From Microplitis mediator (Eukaryota > Arthropoda > Insecta > Hymenoptera > Braconidae), in contig NC_079977.1 in NCBI RefSeq assembly GCF_029852145.1, positions 13,512,640 through 13,576,639 on the forward strand: DNA of 64,000 bases. Direction: 5' to 3'. The translations under genes were made by a program, and so were the position numbers. The notes under the pieces were generated by a model. The model did not search any database. It had not been told where the DNA came from and saw only the letters and a program-made list of their open reading frames with translations. Positions 11,660 to 23,799 of the stretch are shown one piece after another. The first letter of the stretch is position 1. Each line of letters starts with the position of its first letter.

Positions 11660-11803
11660 GGGCCAGTTTTTTAAACCGAGTTTATTTTAATTCAGGTTTT
11701 AATTAACATTGCTAGCATACTTCTATACATTGATAATATAGATATACCAGCAATAATAACGTCAACCCAGATTAAAAATTAACCCGGTTTAAAAAACTGG
11801 CCC
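11660..11803. mobile_element. Harbinger-like MITE in the right hAT arm
   Basis: The inverse counterpart of the 6467-6610 element, same length (144 bp), flanked by TAA on both sides. Its mirrored position shows that the hAT-like arms were copied or gene-converted after the MITE landed. Confidence 0.65.
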
Positions 11804-12148
11804 TAATCGCATATATACTATCTTCTATCTCTACCCTTAATATTAGTAAACAACACTTCTATTCCACAAACCACGGAATGGTTAGCAGGCTAAATTCAGG
11901 AATCGAATTTCCAATTCCGCGTTCCGCATACCAACACATGTAGTATAGTTTAGTAAATACAGTGAACTTGCTCACATATTCAACAATTATTGGTCATTTT
12001 ACCGAGAAGAATTTGAAGCTAACCTTATAGCACAAAGTCTCGGGCCCTGATGATAAGTCACGATAATCAGGCATGCGTTGAATAGAAAATTTTTTTAATG
12101 CTTTAAATGTCTATCATAGAAAGTAATACTGACATTTATTCGAAACAG

Positions 12149-13402
12149 GTTCAGATATATGTGATAATATGATATTTGATCGTACGAAATTTCTAAATGG
12201 CTACGCGATAAAAATTATGCGACCATCAGAATACTCAACTGGCCCTGTTGATGAACATTTAACTAGAAACACTAAGGCTCATTATTTATTTGAAAAATTC
12301 GGTACAAACATGGGAATGGTCGGACGGTGGTTAATAGATTTTTTTAATATAACACTAGACGTAACTTATGTTTTTGCTGCCAACGACAACGAAATATTAA
12401 ACCTAACCAGTCACTTGCTTTATAATCATTTAGTAGATTTGATATTGTCCCTTCACATATTATACGCATAATGATAAAACGATGATTATTTGCAATTATT
12501 ATTATTTGTCATATCCAATATCATTTGAAGATGACATTATAGTGACCCACAATCGCGGACTAATGACACCGCTGGAAAAAATGTTTAATTTCTATGGCTG
12601 GTTGACCATCGTTGCAACAACAATTATCCTGCTGATGGTTTTTATTGTTATTTATTTATCAACCAGAACAAAAAATAACTCAAGATTATCATTTGCTATC
12701 TTCGAGTGCCTGAGACTGCTGACGAATAATTCGATTTACACTCGAATGGACACGGCAAAGTTGCGAGTATTTTTTTCTGTAGTATTTTTATATTTTTTGA
12801 TAATGCAGGCGACATTTTCTGGCCATCTGGCGGCGTTTTTGACAAAACCCGAATACAGAAAAAATGTCGAGACTCTAGATGGTCTGAAAGACCCGCGTTA
12901 TACAGTAATTTATGCTAATAATGGATGGAAAGCGTATATTAAAGATCCATCATTGCTAACTAAAATGATATTTGGTCATCGGAAATGTCAACAAAATATT
13001 TATATTAGTGAATCTATTGCTTGTATCGATGACAAAGGAAGTCTTGAAATTCTAATTGCTAGATACAAATTACACTCTTCTGCGAATAGTTTAATATTTT
13101 ATTTCGCGTCACTGACAATGCGTAATAGTTGGCCATTAAAGGATCGCGTTAACAATTTTGTCATGCGTTTACACCAATCACAAATTTACGCCAAATGGAA
13201 GGAACGAATACAAGTCGCCGAAAATATTGAAAGAAAAGATAAATCAACTCATAATTATTACCGGCCAATAGAATTTCAAGATGTCATCTTTGCATTTATT
13301 TTCCTGTCAATCGGTTTGATCTTTTCATGAGCGAATTTTGTTTTTGAATTGTTTAGCGTAATTTTGTACTTATAAAAAATTATAGAGGGCAATTGTAATT
13401 AT
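12149..13402 (+). pseudogene. IR copy 1 exon 3: ligand-binding lobes and channel
   Basis: The acceptor CGAAACAG|GTTCAG at 12148/12149 completes a Gly codon with exon 2. The S1 segment (FLNGYAIKIM, then GMVGRWLIDF) runs to a stop at 12471. Against copy 2 there is a 2-base loss before 12440 and a 3-base gain after it, so reading resumes in another frame from about 12482. That part covers the rest of S1, M1 (FYGWLTIVATTIILLMVFIV), the pore/M2 segment (FFSVVFLYFLIMQATFSG), S2 and M3. M3 is cut by TGA at 13328. At 13403 the exon is interrupted by an LTR. Confidence 0.75.
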
Positions 13403-13659
13403 TGTAACGAATGTGAAACTGATCTTTTAAATATTTCAATAGCTAGAAAACAAATGCCTTCTTCTCTTGTTATATAGATGCGCGATTAAAGTCAGTCAGT
13501 CTTATATTGACAGTTAAACAGCAAACATTGTATCTCAATAAACTATATATTGCTCTTGCTTTCTTTTACTGCTGTTAATTGTGGTGTTATTATTTCTAAT
13601 ATAAGTGTGTTATCATTGTAGTGTATAAGTTATAATTATTTAAGATACCAACCACTACA
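13403..13659 (+). repeat. 5' LTR of the Gypsy remnant
   Basis: 257 bp, TGTAACGAATG to CCACTACA, same length as the 3' LTR with few visible differences (for example TGTAAC versus TGTAAA at the start). CAATAAACTATATATTG inside may serve as a polyadenylation region. Confidence 0.85.
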
Positions 13660-13715
13660 ATTGAGTGTCAGAAGTGCGTGAGTGAGTGAAGTGACATATT
13701 TAAAAAAAAAAAAAT

Positions 13716-14033
13716 ATTTCTCTTCCAAATCACCAAACATCCACAATTGTTAAAGCATTAGTTTGTCATATTATTTGTCGTCATGTTCTTCCTTTAGAAA
13801 TTTATTCAGATCAAGGTAGAGAATTTGAATCTTTAATTTTTAAAGAATTGATGAAATACTTGGGAATAAAGAAAACTCGAACAACTCCGTTGCACCTTCA
13901 ATCAAACGGTTTGGTAGAAAGATTGAATAGGACAATTCTTCAATACCTCTCAAAATTTATCACGAAAAATCAAAAAGATTGGGATAAATGGTTACCACTT
14001 TTCCTTTTAGCTTATCGCTCTTCTAAACATGAA
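13716..14033 (+). pseudogene. Gypsy integrase core, first fragment
   Basis: In-frame sequence encodes SLPNHQTSTIVKALV, then the second catalytic Asp (SDQGREFES, Asp at 13809) and the catalytic Glu (GLVERLNR), spaced as in Ty3/Gypsy integrases. The first catalytic Asp region is missing, because the internal deletion joins the leader directly to mid-integrase. The frame is cut at 14033 by the CCCGGGAAAA element. Described as a broken remnant only. Confidence 0.8.
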
Positions 14034-14399
14034 CCCGGGAAAAAATGATTTTGTCTAATCATATATGATCATGCATAATTGTCTATATATGATCAGATCC
14101 AAAAATTGGCCAGGTCTGATCATACATAACTTGATCTGTTTATACATGATCATATATGATTATATATAATCATGCATGAACGAATATAGTCATTTTTAGA
14201 ATCTCATTTAGAATATCTGTAAATTATTAATTAAGTAGTTTAATTAGGATTTATTGTCTTCATCACTATCACTGTCGGTTAAAATTAAATAAAATAAAAA
14301 AAAAAAATTATTTTAAGTATTGGGGATTTAAGTTTGATTGATAGTTGACAGAATAAAAATTCAATAACATTGATAGTAAAAAATTGTCATATTATTTAA

Positions 14400-14551
<152 letters not shown>

Positions 14552-14644
14552 GGTTTCGTATCAATGAAATCTGATCAGATTTAATCATACATAGACATAT
14601 ATAACTACGTATAGGTTTATATCAGTCACGTCTGATCAGATCTA

Positions 14645-15871
14645 CAATCAAATGCAGGTATTCATACCGTACCCGGTTACAAGCGTGTCTTGCAGATCTC
14701 TACCATTATCACTCTACCAACATACAACTCTCTTAAATAGATTTCTATGCGAAAATATCAATACTAAATATATTTATGTTGCAAAATAATTCTATGTAAA
14801 ATTATCTCTATGTAAACTTATTCTATTAAGTATAAATATATGCGAAAATAATTCATGTCCAAAATATCTCTATATTATATATCTCTATGAAAATTAAGTC
14901 TCTACAAAATTTACTATAATATGACAGAATTATGTGTTAACATATTTATATTATGGAATTTCTCCATAACTATACAACTCTCCTTAATATTTCTCTATTC
15001 TGCATATCTCTATGACACAAAAATTCTATGGAAAAATTTTTCTATTTAAAAATTTTTCTATGTTGACAAAAGTCAGTTTCATAAGATCTCTCAGCAAAAA
15101 AAAAACTAAGTTTTACGAATGATTTTGTGTCTTACCACCAGCAATCGCGTGGCGCTACCATAAAATTCCAACAACAATACAATAATAATGATAATGATTT
15201 AAGTAATTATAATTTTTTCTTTTTAAATGTCATTAAATTTGAATCCTGACTTTGTCAATATTTTATTATAATTTCAAATTTAATGACATTTAAAAAGAAA
15301 AAATTATAATTACTTAAATCATTATCATTATTATTGTATTGTTGTTGGAATTTTATAGTAGCGCCACGCGATTGCTGGTGGTAAGACACAAAATCATTCG
15401 TAAAACTTAGTTTTTTTTTTGCTGAGAGATCTTATGAAACTGACTTTTGTCAACATAGAAAAATTTTTAAATAGAAAAATTTTTCCATAGAATTTTTGTG
15501 TCATAGAGATATGCAGAATAGAGAAATATTAAGGAGAGTTGTATAGTTATGGAGAAATTCCATAATATAAATATGTTAACACATAATTCTGTCATATTAT
15601 AGTAAATTTTGTAGAGACTTAATTTTCATAGAGATATATAATATAGAGATATTTTGGACATGAATTATTTTCGCATATATTTATACTTAATAGAATAAGT
15701 TTACATAGAGATAATTTTACATAGAATTATTTTGCAACATAAATATATTTAGTATTGATATTTTCGCATAGAAATCTATTTAAGAGAGTTGTATGTTGGT
15801 AGAGTGATAATGGTAGAGATCTGCAAGACACGCTTGTAACCGGGTACGGTATGAATACCTGCAGTTGATTG
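14645..15871. mobile_element. 1.2-kb palindromic element, TA target, copy 1
   Basis: Arms of about 600 bp pair along their full length. Ends CAATCAAATGCAGGTATTC and inverse are flanked by TA (14643-14644 and 15872-15873). A short unpaired centre near 15250 (ACTTTGTCAATATTTTATTA) distinguishes the two ends. Same family and size as 32238-33463. The arms contain many ATCTCTATG/TTCTATG words. TA target and palindromy suggest a Tc1/mariner-mobilised MITE. No transposase. Confidence 0.8.
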
Positions 15872-16543
15872 TAATTATATATAGGCCTATATCTAATTAT
15901 ATATGGGTTTGTATCAATCATGTCTGATCAGATCTAATCATGTATAGACTTATATATGATCATATATGGAGTTATAACAACTAGGTATGATTATATCTAA
16001 TTATATATAGACTCATAGATGATCAGATCTGATCATATATAGACTCATATATGGTTATATATGGAGTTATAACAGCCAGGTATGATTATATCTAATTATA
16101 TATAGACTCATATATGATCAGACCTGATCATATATAGACTTGTACATGATTATATATGACGTCATAACAGCCAGGTATGATCAGATCTAACTATATATAG
16201 ACTTATATATAAATAGATCTGATCATATATAGACTTATGTATGATTATATATGGGGTCATAACAGCCAGGTATGATCATATCTAATTATACATAGACTCA
16301 TATATAATCAGATCTGATTAGATCTAATTATATATAGACTTATATATAATCAGATCTGATCATATATAGACTTATATATGGGCTCATAACAGCCAGGTAT
16401 GATCAGATCTAATTATATATGGGGTCATATATAATTATATATAATTATATATGACCCCATATATAATCATGCATGATTATATATAACTTCATATATGATT
16501 ATATATAATCATATATGATTAGACAAAATCTTTTTTTATCGGG

Positions 16544-16980
16544 AAACTACAGAATTTTCTCCTGCAATGCTCATGATGGGACGTGAACTCAGTATTCCTT
16601 TGGATCTTCTTCGAGGTTCTCCAATAAACCTGGAGAATTTGGGGGAATCTGAGTCACTGTCTGATTTCGTGAGTCAATTGAAAGAGAAAATGAATTCTAT
16701 TCACAATATTACAAGAAATAAATTTGAAATTAAATCAAACAAAGCGAAATCAAATTTTGATTTAAAAATGAATATGTTAACTTTCAAGGAAAAAGAATTG
16801 GTTTGGCTTTATTTCCCCCATAGAGTTAAGGGAAAATCTCCAAAACTTCAATGCGATTGGGAGGGTCCTTATGAAATTGAAAATAGGCTAAATAACGTAG
16901 TTTATAGAATCAGAAAAATCCCCAAAGGAAAATATAAAATTGTGCATGTAAACCGTCTTGCACGGTACTGTGATCAATAA
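16544..16980 (+). pseudogene. Gypsy integrase C-terminal fragment
   Basis: Continues the interrupted integrase: TTEFSPAMLMMGREL is the usual post-core motif, followed by a basic linker. A C-terminal barrel-like domain (KLQCDWEGPYEI ... IVHVNRLARY) lies before TAA at 16978-16980. Ty3/Gypsy integrases typically end with such a GPY/F-type module (here GPYEI). No envelope gene is evident downstream. Confidence 0.8.
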
Positions 16981-18174
16981 GAAGAAATAAAAGAGAAGTC
17001 CGGCTGGGACCCTGAACGATCTCAGTGTAGATGTTGTAAAGGGTTTCCGGGATTCTGTAGTCAATTAGTAAGTCTAGGATATCTTGCAAACTGATAGAAT
17101 TGAAGATATCTGAACGACTGCTAAAGACTGGTATAGTCCTTAGGAGAAGTCTGACAGTGGACCCTGAATAGCCACACTGTAGACGTTGTTGGAGAGTTCT
17201 CGAGATTCTGAAAGAAGTCTGGCTGAGGGCTCTGAACGATCTCAGAGGTAACGTTGTTCAAGGGATTCCCGGGATTCTATAAGGACTGAAATGTTCTGGG
17301 TTTGATTATATTAGCTGAAGGGAAGTCTGGCCGTGGGCCCTGAACGATTGATCGGAGTTGACACAGTCGACATTTCTCTTTTGTTGATGGCCACGACTTC
17401 TGAGAGATAGATGGATGCCCTGTAGAGTTTCCGAGGAGCTTTTAGGGAGAAAAATGAAATTCGTTGCAACGTGTGTTATTCAGTATCATTGATATGTTAG
17501 CTATAGATGACATATCGGAGAATGGTCTGGATGAATCGAACGGCAAAACATTGAGCATTTAAGATCAATATTATTGAATCGATCACAATAATAAAAGTTT
17601 ATAATTAACAACTAATAAATAATAGGATGTAACGATGAAATATGTTTAGCTATAAAACTTATTCAAATGTTGGAGATACTCGTTTTGTTTATTTATTATG
17701 TGCAGATAATATTTCCAATTTCATTGGGGAAGGAGAGAAGGAGTCCATTCCTAGTCCTTCAAGGAGGAGAGGAAGGAGTTCCTGTTCCCATTCCGTACCT
17801 GATCCCATTCCCATTGAAAATCCATTCAATCAAGAGGAGGGTTACACTTTTAATTTTATTTATTTTGATTCGTTGAATAGAAAAATAGAGTCACGTGTAC
17901 TGATTAACTTCTTAGCAGAATATTTCATTTTTTTATTATCAATTCTTAGATCAATTAAACTATAGACTATTTTTTTTATTTTTTTATTATCTTTGCGTTA
18001 GCCTACAGGGTTGTTTTTGGGCTATGGTGTTTTTTTCCCTGTAGGGTGATAGATAGGGTGTGTTGGGACCATAGCGGAATCGAACGAAGATTGTAAATAA
18101 TTTTAATTTCAATTAAGTTCGATTCTTCCAACACAAATTTTATCGGGACGATAATTTTATTGAGAAGGGGGTAG
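16981..18174 (+). other. 3' internal region of the Gypsy remnant
   Basis: About 1.2 kb between integrase and the 3' LTR. 16995-17350 has imperfect repeats of GAAGTCTGG...CCTGAACGATCTCAG and GGGATTC(C/T)(C/G)GGGATTCT. An open frame at 17642-17965 (107 codons) is unrecognised and may be chance. The GAGAAGGGGG polypurine tract ends at 18170. Confidence 0.5.
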
Positions 18175-18431
18175 TGTAAAGAATGTGAAACTGATCTTTT
18201 AAATATTTGAATAGCTAGAAAACAAATGCCTTCTTCTCTTGTTTTATAGATGCGCGATTAAAGTCAATCAGTCTTATATTGACAGTTAAACAGCAAACAT
18301 TGTATCTCAATAAAATATATATTGCTTTTGCTTTCTTTTACTGCTGTTAATTGTGGTGTTATTATTTCTAATATAAGTGTGTTATCATTGTAGTGTATAA
18401 GTGATATTAATTTAAGATACCAACCACTACA
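18175..18431 (+). repeat. 3' LTR of the Gypsy remnant
   Basis: 257 bp, TGTAAAGAATG to CCACTACA, followed by the second TTAT target copy. Confidence 0.85.
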
Positions 18432-18435
18432 TTAT

Positions 18436-18499
18436 TATACCCATTGAAAACTTGCAATTTCGACAATTATTTGAGTATGTGGACCAAAATTTTATATAA
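18436..18499 (+). pseudogene. C-terminal codons of IR copy 1 stranded beyond the LTR
   Basis: Right after the second TTAT target copy, the sequence encodes IPIENLQF ... DQNFI and a TAA at 18497-18499. It parallels the end of copy 2 (IRIEIFQF ... LNLNFI, stop 23334-23336). This identifies it as the displaced last codons of copy 1 and proves that the retrotransposon landed inside the exon. Confidence 0.7.
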
Positions 18500-18639
18500 A
18501 TTTTGAATATGATTCGATGAACATTTTAGGGATTTGATAAACTATTGGATGTATTTAGTCAATAAAATATATTATTAACACCAGATAACATAAATAGTTT
18601 TGTATCACCTAACATATTTAGCCCTTGCAGAAATAGTGA

Positions 18640-18849
18640 TAATATTTATGGAAATGAATTGTCAAATTTTGATAAACATAAAAGGTTGCTAGACTGATAT
18701 ATCGATAAAAAATATTACGCAGGTGGTTTTACTCAAAAAAGACCTTCAGATTTATTTCATGTAATAAAAAAGGTTTCAGTTGAGTAGAAAACTCCTTTCA
18801 GGCCAGACAATTTAAATGGAATACGACTGAAAGGTTTAGAGCAATTAAA
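18640..18849 (+). promoter_or_regulatory. Conserved upstream region of IR copy 2
   Basis: Nearly identical to 3206-3412 in front of copy 1. Inferred to hold promoter and leader of the duplicated unit; no core element is certain. Confidence 0.5.
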
Positions 18850-19588
18850 ATGATTAACTTAATATTGAGTTGGAGTCTTTTGATAAATTTGGTAACTGGA
18901 CAAATAAATATAACAATTAATAATAGTGGCGTCACTTTATTCAACAAAATGATGGTACGAAAAATTTTATGAATCAAATATTTATTGAAATAACTTTAAC
19001 TATCTAATTTCGGTAAAAAAAATAATCCGACTGACTTTTGCGATAATTTAATTTCCTACAAAGAACGTGTTCATCCATTTTTTCTGTTTCTAATTAGAAA
19101 GTTATAGAAAATTTATACACACGCATATAGACACTCAGGCATCAACCTGAAAATATCCAGAAAACTTTTCTAAGACATATAAACATTGGCACCTGATGGA
19201 AACTCTATTTTCGGAACCGGGGTGTCAATATCTTACCACATTTTTCGAAAATCGTTGATTTCCATAGCGAGAAGTTAAAAAAAAAAAGCTGGGATCTCAT
19301 CTCAGATGAATGAAAAATTCATGAAAGTAAGACTAAGTATAAAAATGGGGTGTTTTATTTTTATTCTATTCAATACTCGATTAATATCATGATTTCAATG
19401 CGATATTAACGCGTAAGCTAAAGCTCGAAAAAGTTTTGTCGGTTCTCGGACTTGGAGTTCCTAGCGGGTGCTTGCATGTTTGTAAACATTCAATTCAATG
19501 ACTCAAATGATAGTTATAACAATGATTAGCTAATCAATTCAGTAATCTTTATTCTTTATTCTTTATTCTTTTTATTCTTTACAATTAG

Positions 19589-20102
19589 AGAGATTTGTTT
19601 GAAAGCTGTGGTACGGAATTGGGAACAGTTGGATATTGGACAAATGGTGAAAATTTCCAATTGCCCAATGAAATGAGTGATATTGTGGTGACTAATAAAC
19701 ACAAAATAACAAATGAAATGATAGCGCATCAAGAAATAAGAACTTTTGTAATGATTGTCGATAACTCAACCGGCTATCCTCACTTGCATTCATTTAAGCA
19801 GCTGCCGGTATTAAAAATCAAAACAATGTTTATATTTGACAGAGATAATGCTTTAACAGTACCAAAAATAACGGAAATACTTCGAGAATTTCAACATAAT
19901 TTTGAAAACTGTCAAGTCTATCATTGTTTCATAACAGGACATAAAGAAAATATAATTAAAATATCCACATTTAACTCTTTTGCTGATTATGCACCGCCAT
20001 TTTGGTATAGAGTCCCATTAGATATTTATTTTCGGGATTATCACGGTCACTGGCGACCTTTTGAGGGTCAATATTCTCAGGGAATTGGGTTTAATTTAAA
20101 TG
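19589..20102 (+). pseudogene. IR copy 2 exon 2: N-terminal domain
   Basis: Opens at ATTAG|AGAGATTTG in phase 0 and ends at AAATG|GTCAGT in phase 1. About 171 codons, no internal stop, aligning residue for residue with exon 2 of copy 1 apart from scattered substitutions. The open frame beyond 20102 is taken as intron. Confidence 0.7.
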
Positions 20103-22019
20103 GTCAGTCTAATTTATTTAATCAAAATAACATTCCTGAGAACGCAATTATTGCTCAAGACTCCTGAAGTTTAGTTTAATATTTAAATATATGTAACTTG
20201 CGTTAAGACTGACAGATTGACAAGAAATAGTATATTAAATTGTTAGGATACTAGGATAGCCTTTATGTGACGAAAGCAATGTTTTTAGCACGTATCGTAG
20301 TGTCCCATGCACAGCCAAAGGCCCGTGTATGTGGCCTAAAGACGTGTGCTGAAATCATTGCGCTCATCAGATAAAAACTATCTGAGTGTCTTACTATGTA
20401 CTATATTTTATTCAACGATTACCTGATTTACCCGATTAATTACAATTTGTGAAGCGAAGTCTATGGCTGTTTAGCGACACCGTGCACCCACAAAATTAGA
20501 ACAAACCATCAACTCTAAAATTTACAATTTTTATTTATTTGATTCACTATTCTATCGGACGTTTTAATTATTAATTTAAATTTTTATTAATAAAAAAAAT
20601 ACAAAAACAACCACGTGTTGCAGCACTTTTTATGTAATGAATTGAAGTGATCATATTTAGTGTACTAGCCGTTCACCATAGATTATAATAAAAAATCTTC
20701 TAGTCGCTCAACAAGATCTTATGAAAATTAATAGATGGAGCTTAGTCAAAAATCTGTAGAAGCGTTGTAAAATTTTATTATAACACTCACTTTTCGCAAC
20801 TCCAGTGGAAAACGAGGATATCTATGTTGACTTTGTTCAACTTCTTTGCACCGGTCGATAAACAGCCGTTTAAGGTTCGCAACGCAGACGTCATAAAGTG
20901 CGCAAATCAGGTCTGCGTTGAATCATAGTACATTGCATAGCGAGTGGGTTAGGTGAGTCTCTATACGAGAAGCACTATGTTTTCAACACGAGTCGTAGGT
21001 GCACACGCACAAGCGCCAGCAAGTTCTTAGTGTGCACTGGAGACGAGCTTAAAAACATTGTGTTTGACGAATAAAAACTTAATTCACGTGCTTTGCATGA
21101 TACTTTATTCAACAATTGTCTGATTTATGCGAATTATTATATCAGCAAAGTAAACCCTAAATCAGGTGGGGTCCTAGATGATAATAGTTCTCGACTTCTC
21201 TCACCACTCATTTCTTATTAAATTCAATTAATAAAGAATAACCAACGTATACATACCTAGACACTGACATTAAAGTTGTCAGATTGATTAGACTACTCAT
21301 TTTGAATATGGGGCATTCCAAGCCAAATCAGACGGTTTCAAAAATTGATTGTTCCGATTTTCTTAATTTTTCGGTATTTTTAGTACCCCTCAAAAGAGGC
21401 TTCCTGGTAAAGTTTGAGATTTTTTTGATCAATGGTTCAAAATATATCGAATTTTAAAAAAAAACGCTCTTTTTGTGGATTTTTGATCATAACTTTCGTA
21501 ATAATGGTCGGAATTCAATGGTTTTTTTTTTCAAAATTTTCGTTTTGAGATGGCCTTTACAGCAAAAAATACAAATTAAATATACGTTATGTTTTCACTT
21601 TTTATTCGTGTTATCAGATAATTATTTCGAAAGTTATGATCAAAAACGTAAAAAAAGCGGATTTTTTGAAAATTCGAAATATTTTGAACCATTGATCAAA
21701 AAAATCTTAAAATTTACCAGGAAGCCTCTTTTGAGGGATACTAAAAAATACCAAAAATTTAAGAAAATCGGAAAAAACTATTTTTACTTCGAATCGAAAT
21801 TATTTGGTAAGTGATAATAGTAGAGTTTGTTTTTGAGAACCGTCGATAATGACTTTTGAGGAATGTGTTTATGGTTTCAAATGCAGTTTTTTATGACCCC
21901 ATAAACACACACTGTTAAGGAACATGGGACGCCATTTGCTTTTTGCGTTGAATAAAAAAATTTTTTTAATGCTCCAAATGTCTACTATAAAAACTAATAC
22001 TGATATTCATTTTAAACAG
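20103..22019 (+). other. IR copy 2 intron 2
   Basis: 1.9 kb, ancestral in form (no hAT-like insertion). Aligns with the flanks of the much larger intron of copy 1. It contains one palindromic MITE (about 21305-21815). Confidence 0.6.
21305..21815. mobile_element. Palindromic MITE in IR copy 2 intron
   Basis: Left arm (CCCCTCAAAAGAGGCTTCCTGG near 21395) pairs with right arm (CCAGGAAGCCTCTTTTGAGG near 21718), and the centre contains TTTGATCATAACTTTCG in both orientations. The left end may include GGGGCATTCCA. The boundary and target copy are uncertain. The 113-codon open frame at 21473-21814 is an arm translation. Confidence 0.6.
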
Positions 22020-23468
22020 GTTCAGATATATGTGAAAATATAATATTTGATCGTACAAAATATCTCAATGGCTACGCAATAAAAGTACTACGAGCATCGG
22101 AAAACAAAAGTGGCCCTGTTGATGAACATATAACTAGAAACACTCATAATTATTATTTATTCAAAACATTTGGTCTAAACATGGGAATGGTCGGACGATG
22201 GTTAATAGATTTTTTGAATATAACACTACACACAACTTATGTTTGTGCTGGCAAAGGCATCGAAGACTTTAGCTCAAACGTTCTGTTACTTAATAATCAT
22301 TCAGTAGATTTGATATTACATCCCGTCACATATTTTGCGCATAATGAACCGATGACTATGGGCAATTATTATTATTTGTCATTTCCGATATCATTTGCTG
22401 ATGACATTATAGTGACCCACAAGCGCGGACTAATGACTCCATTGGAAAAAATGTTTCATTTCTATGGCTGGCTGACCATCTTTGCAACAACGATTAACCT
22501 GCTGATAGTTTTTATTGTTATTTATAGCTCAACCAGAACAAGAAATAACTCAAGATTATCGTTTGCCATCTTCGAGTGCCTGAGACTGCTGACGAATAAT
22601 TCGATTTACACCCGAATGGACACGGCAAAGATACGAATATTTTTTTCCGTAATGTTTATATATTTTTTGATAATGCAGGCGACATTTTCTGGCCTTCTGG
22701 CGGAATTTTTACAAAACCCGAGTACAGAAAAAATGTCGAGACCCTAGATGATCTAAAAGACCCGCGTTACACAGTAATTTATGCTGATCATGGATGTAAA
22801 GAGTATATTAAAGATCCATTACTGCTAAATAAAGTAATATTTGGCAATTGGAATTGTCAAGAAAATATTCACACCAGTGAATCTATTGCTTGTATTGATC
22901 ACAAAAATAAAGGCCTTATTGCTAAATACGCCCTCCTGCGCATAGTTTAAAGTTTAATTTCGCATCACTGACAATGCGTAATAGTTGGCCATTAAAGGAT
23001 CGCATTAATGATTTTGTCATGCGTTTACACCAATCACAAATTTACGATAAATGGAAGAAACGAGTACTAGAAGCAGTAGTAGCCAAATATAGTGAAAGAA
23101 ATAATAAATCAACGCATAATTATTATCGGCCAGTAGAATTTGAAGATGTCACCTTTGCATTTATTTTACTGTCAATCGGTTTGATCTTTTCATTAGCGAA
23201 TTTCGTTCTTGAATTGTTCAGCGAAATTATTAAAAGTACTTGTAGAAAATTATTGAAAACAATTGTAATTATTATACGCATTGAAATCTTTCAATTCTTA
23301 CAGTTAGGTCAGTACTTGAACCTAAATTTTATATGAATTGTAGAAATAAGTCGATAAATTTTTTGTTGATTCAATAAACTATTTGATGTACTTAGTCAAT
23401 AAAATATATTATTAACCCTAGTCAATACAAATACTTTTTGATATTACCTAACATATTCAATCTCTACA

Positions 23469-23560
23469 GGTATACTGATAATATTTATGGAAATGAATTG
23501 TCAAATTTGGATTAATATCAACGTTTACTAGATTGACGTATTGATAAAAAATTTCACGCT
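23469..23560 (+). repeat. Decayed start of a third IR unit
   Basis: GATAATATTTATGGAAATGA and following text match the conserved upstream block of both IR copies, then homology fades. It suggests that the tandem array once continued. No exon of a third copy can be seen downstream. Confidence 0.45.
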
Positions 23561-23799
23561 GTGCTTTCTTTAATCAAAAGTTATTTTAATGATAACTTCT
23601 ACTAGAGAGGGGTTCAATTGTACAGAGAACTCATTTTGGATGAGATCTCAGATAAATTGAAAATAAAGTAATTTCTCAAATGTTTTGATGACGACATTAC
23701 AGAAACCAACGTACCGATCAGGATTACTTATACAGTATTCAAAAATAGGCTCTATAAAGACAAAGATTTGATATAGTCTTCGAAACATTCGGTAAAGTA

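Larger units (their letters stand above)
6221..12049. mobile_element. hAT-like element, 5.8 kb, long TIRs, no transposase
   Basis: The ends CAGGGCCCGAGACTTTGTG (6221) and CACAAAGTCTCGGGCCCTG (to 12049) are flanked by the identical octamer ATGATAAG (6213-6220 and 12050-12057). An 8-base duplication and CAGGG-type ends are hAT hallmarks. The inverted arms are long: about 6221-6960 pairs with about 11320-12049, including a MITE at mirrored positions in both arms. The interior holds a 1.3-kb minisatellite, a truncated CCCAGC-ended element and Harbinger-like MITEs. No transposase frame was found, so it is non-autonomous. Copy 2 of the IR intron lacks it. Confidence 0.75.
18850..23336 (+). pseudogene. 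Divergent ionotropic receptor, copy 2 (frameshifted)
   Basis: Tandem paralogue of copy 1 with exons 18850-18954 (signal peptide), 19589-20102 (N-terminal domain) and 22020-23336 (S1, M1, pore, M2, S2, M3, tail). Junctions have the same phases; the split codon 20102/22020 is Gly, with donor ATG|GTCAGT weaker than in copy 1. S1 contains YLNGYAIKVL and GMVGRWLIDF; M1 is near 22460-22530, M2 near 22640-22705 and M3 near 23150-23220. A one-base deletion at about 22710 shifts the frame after GLLAEFL and gives a stop near 22747. A second shift at about 22935 gives another stop. The 3' part (22974-23336) is open to the natural stop. Probably a pseudogene, unless these are assembly errors. Confidence 0.8.

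Noticed and set aside
17642..17965. Envelope or accessory gene of the Gypsy remnant
   Set aside because: Only 107 codons, no signal peptide or fusion-type features, no recognisable family.
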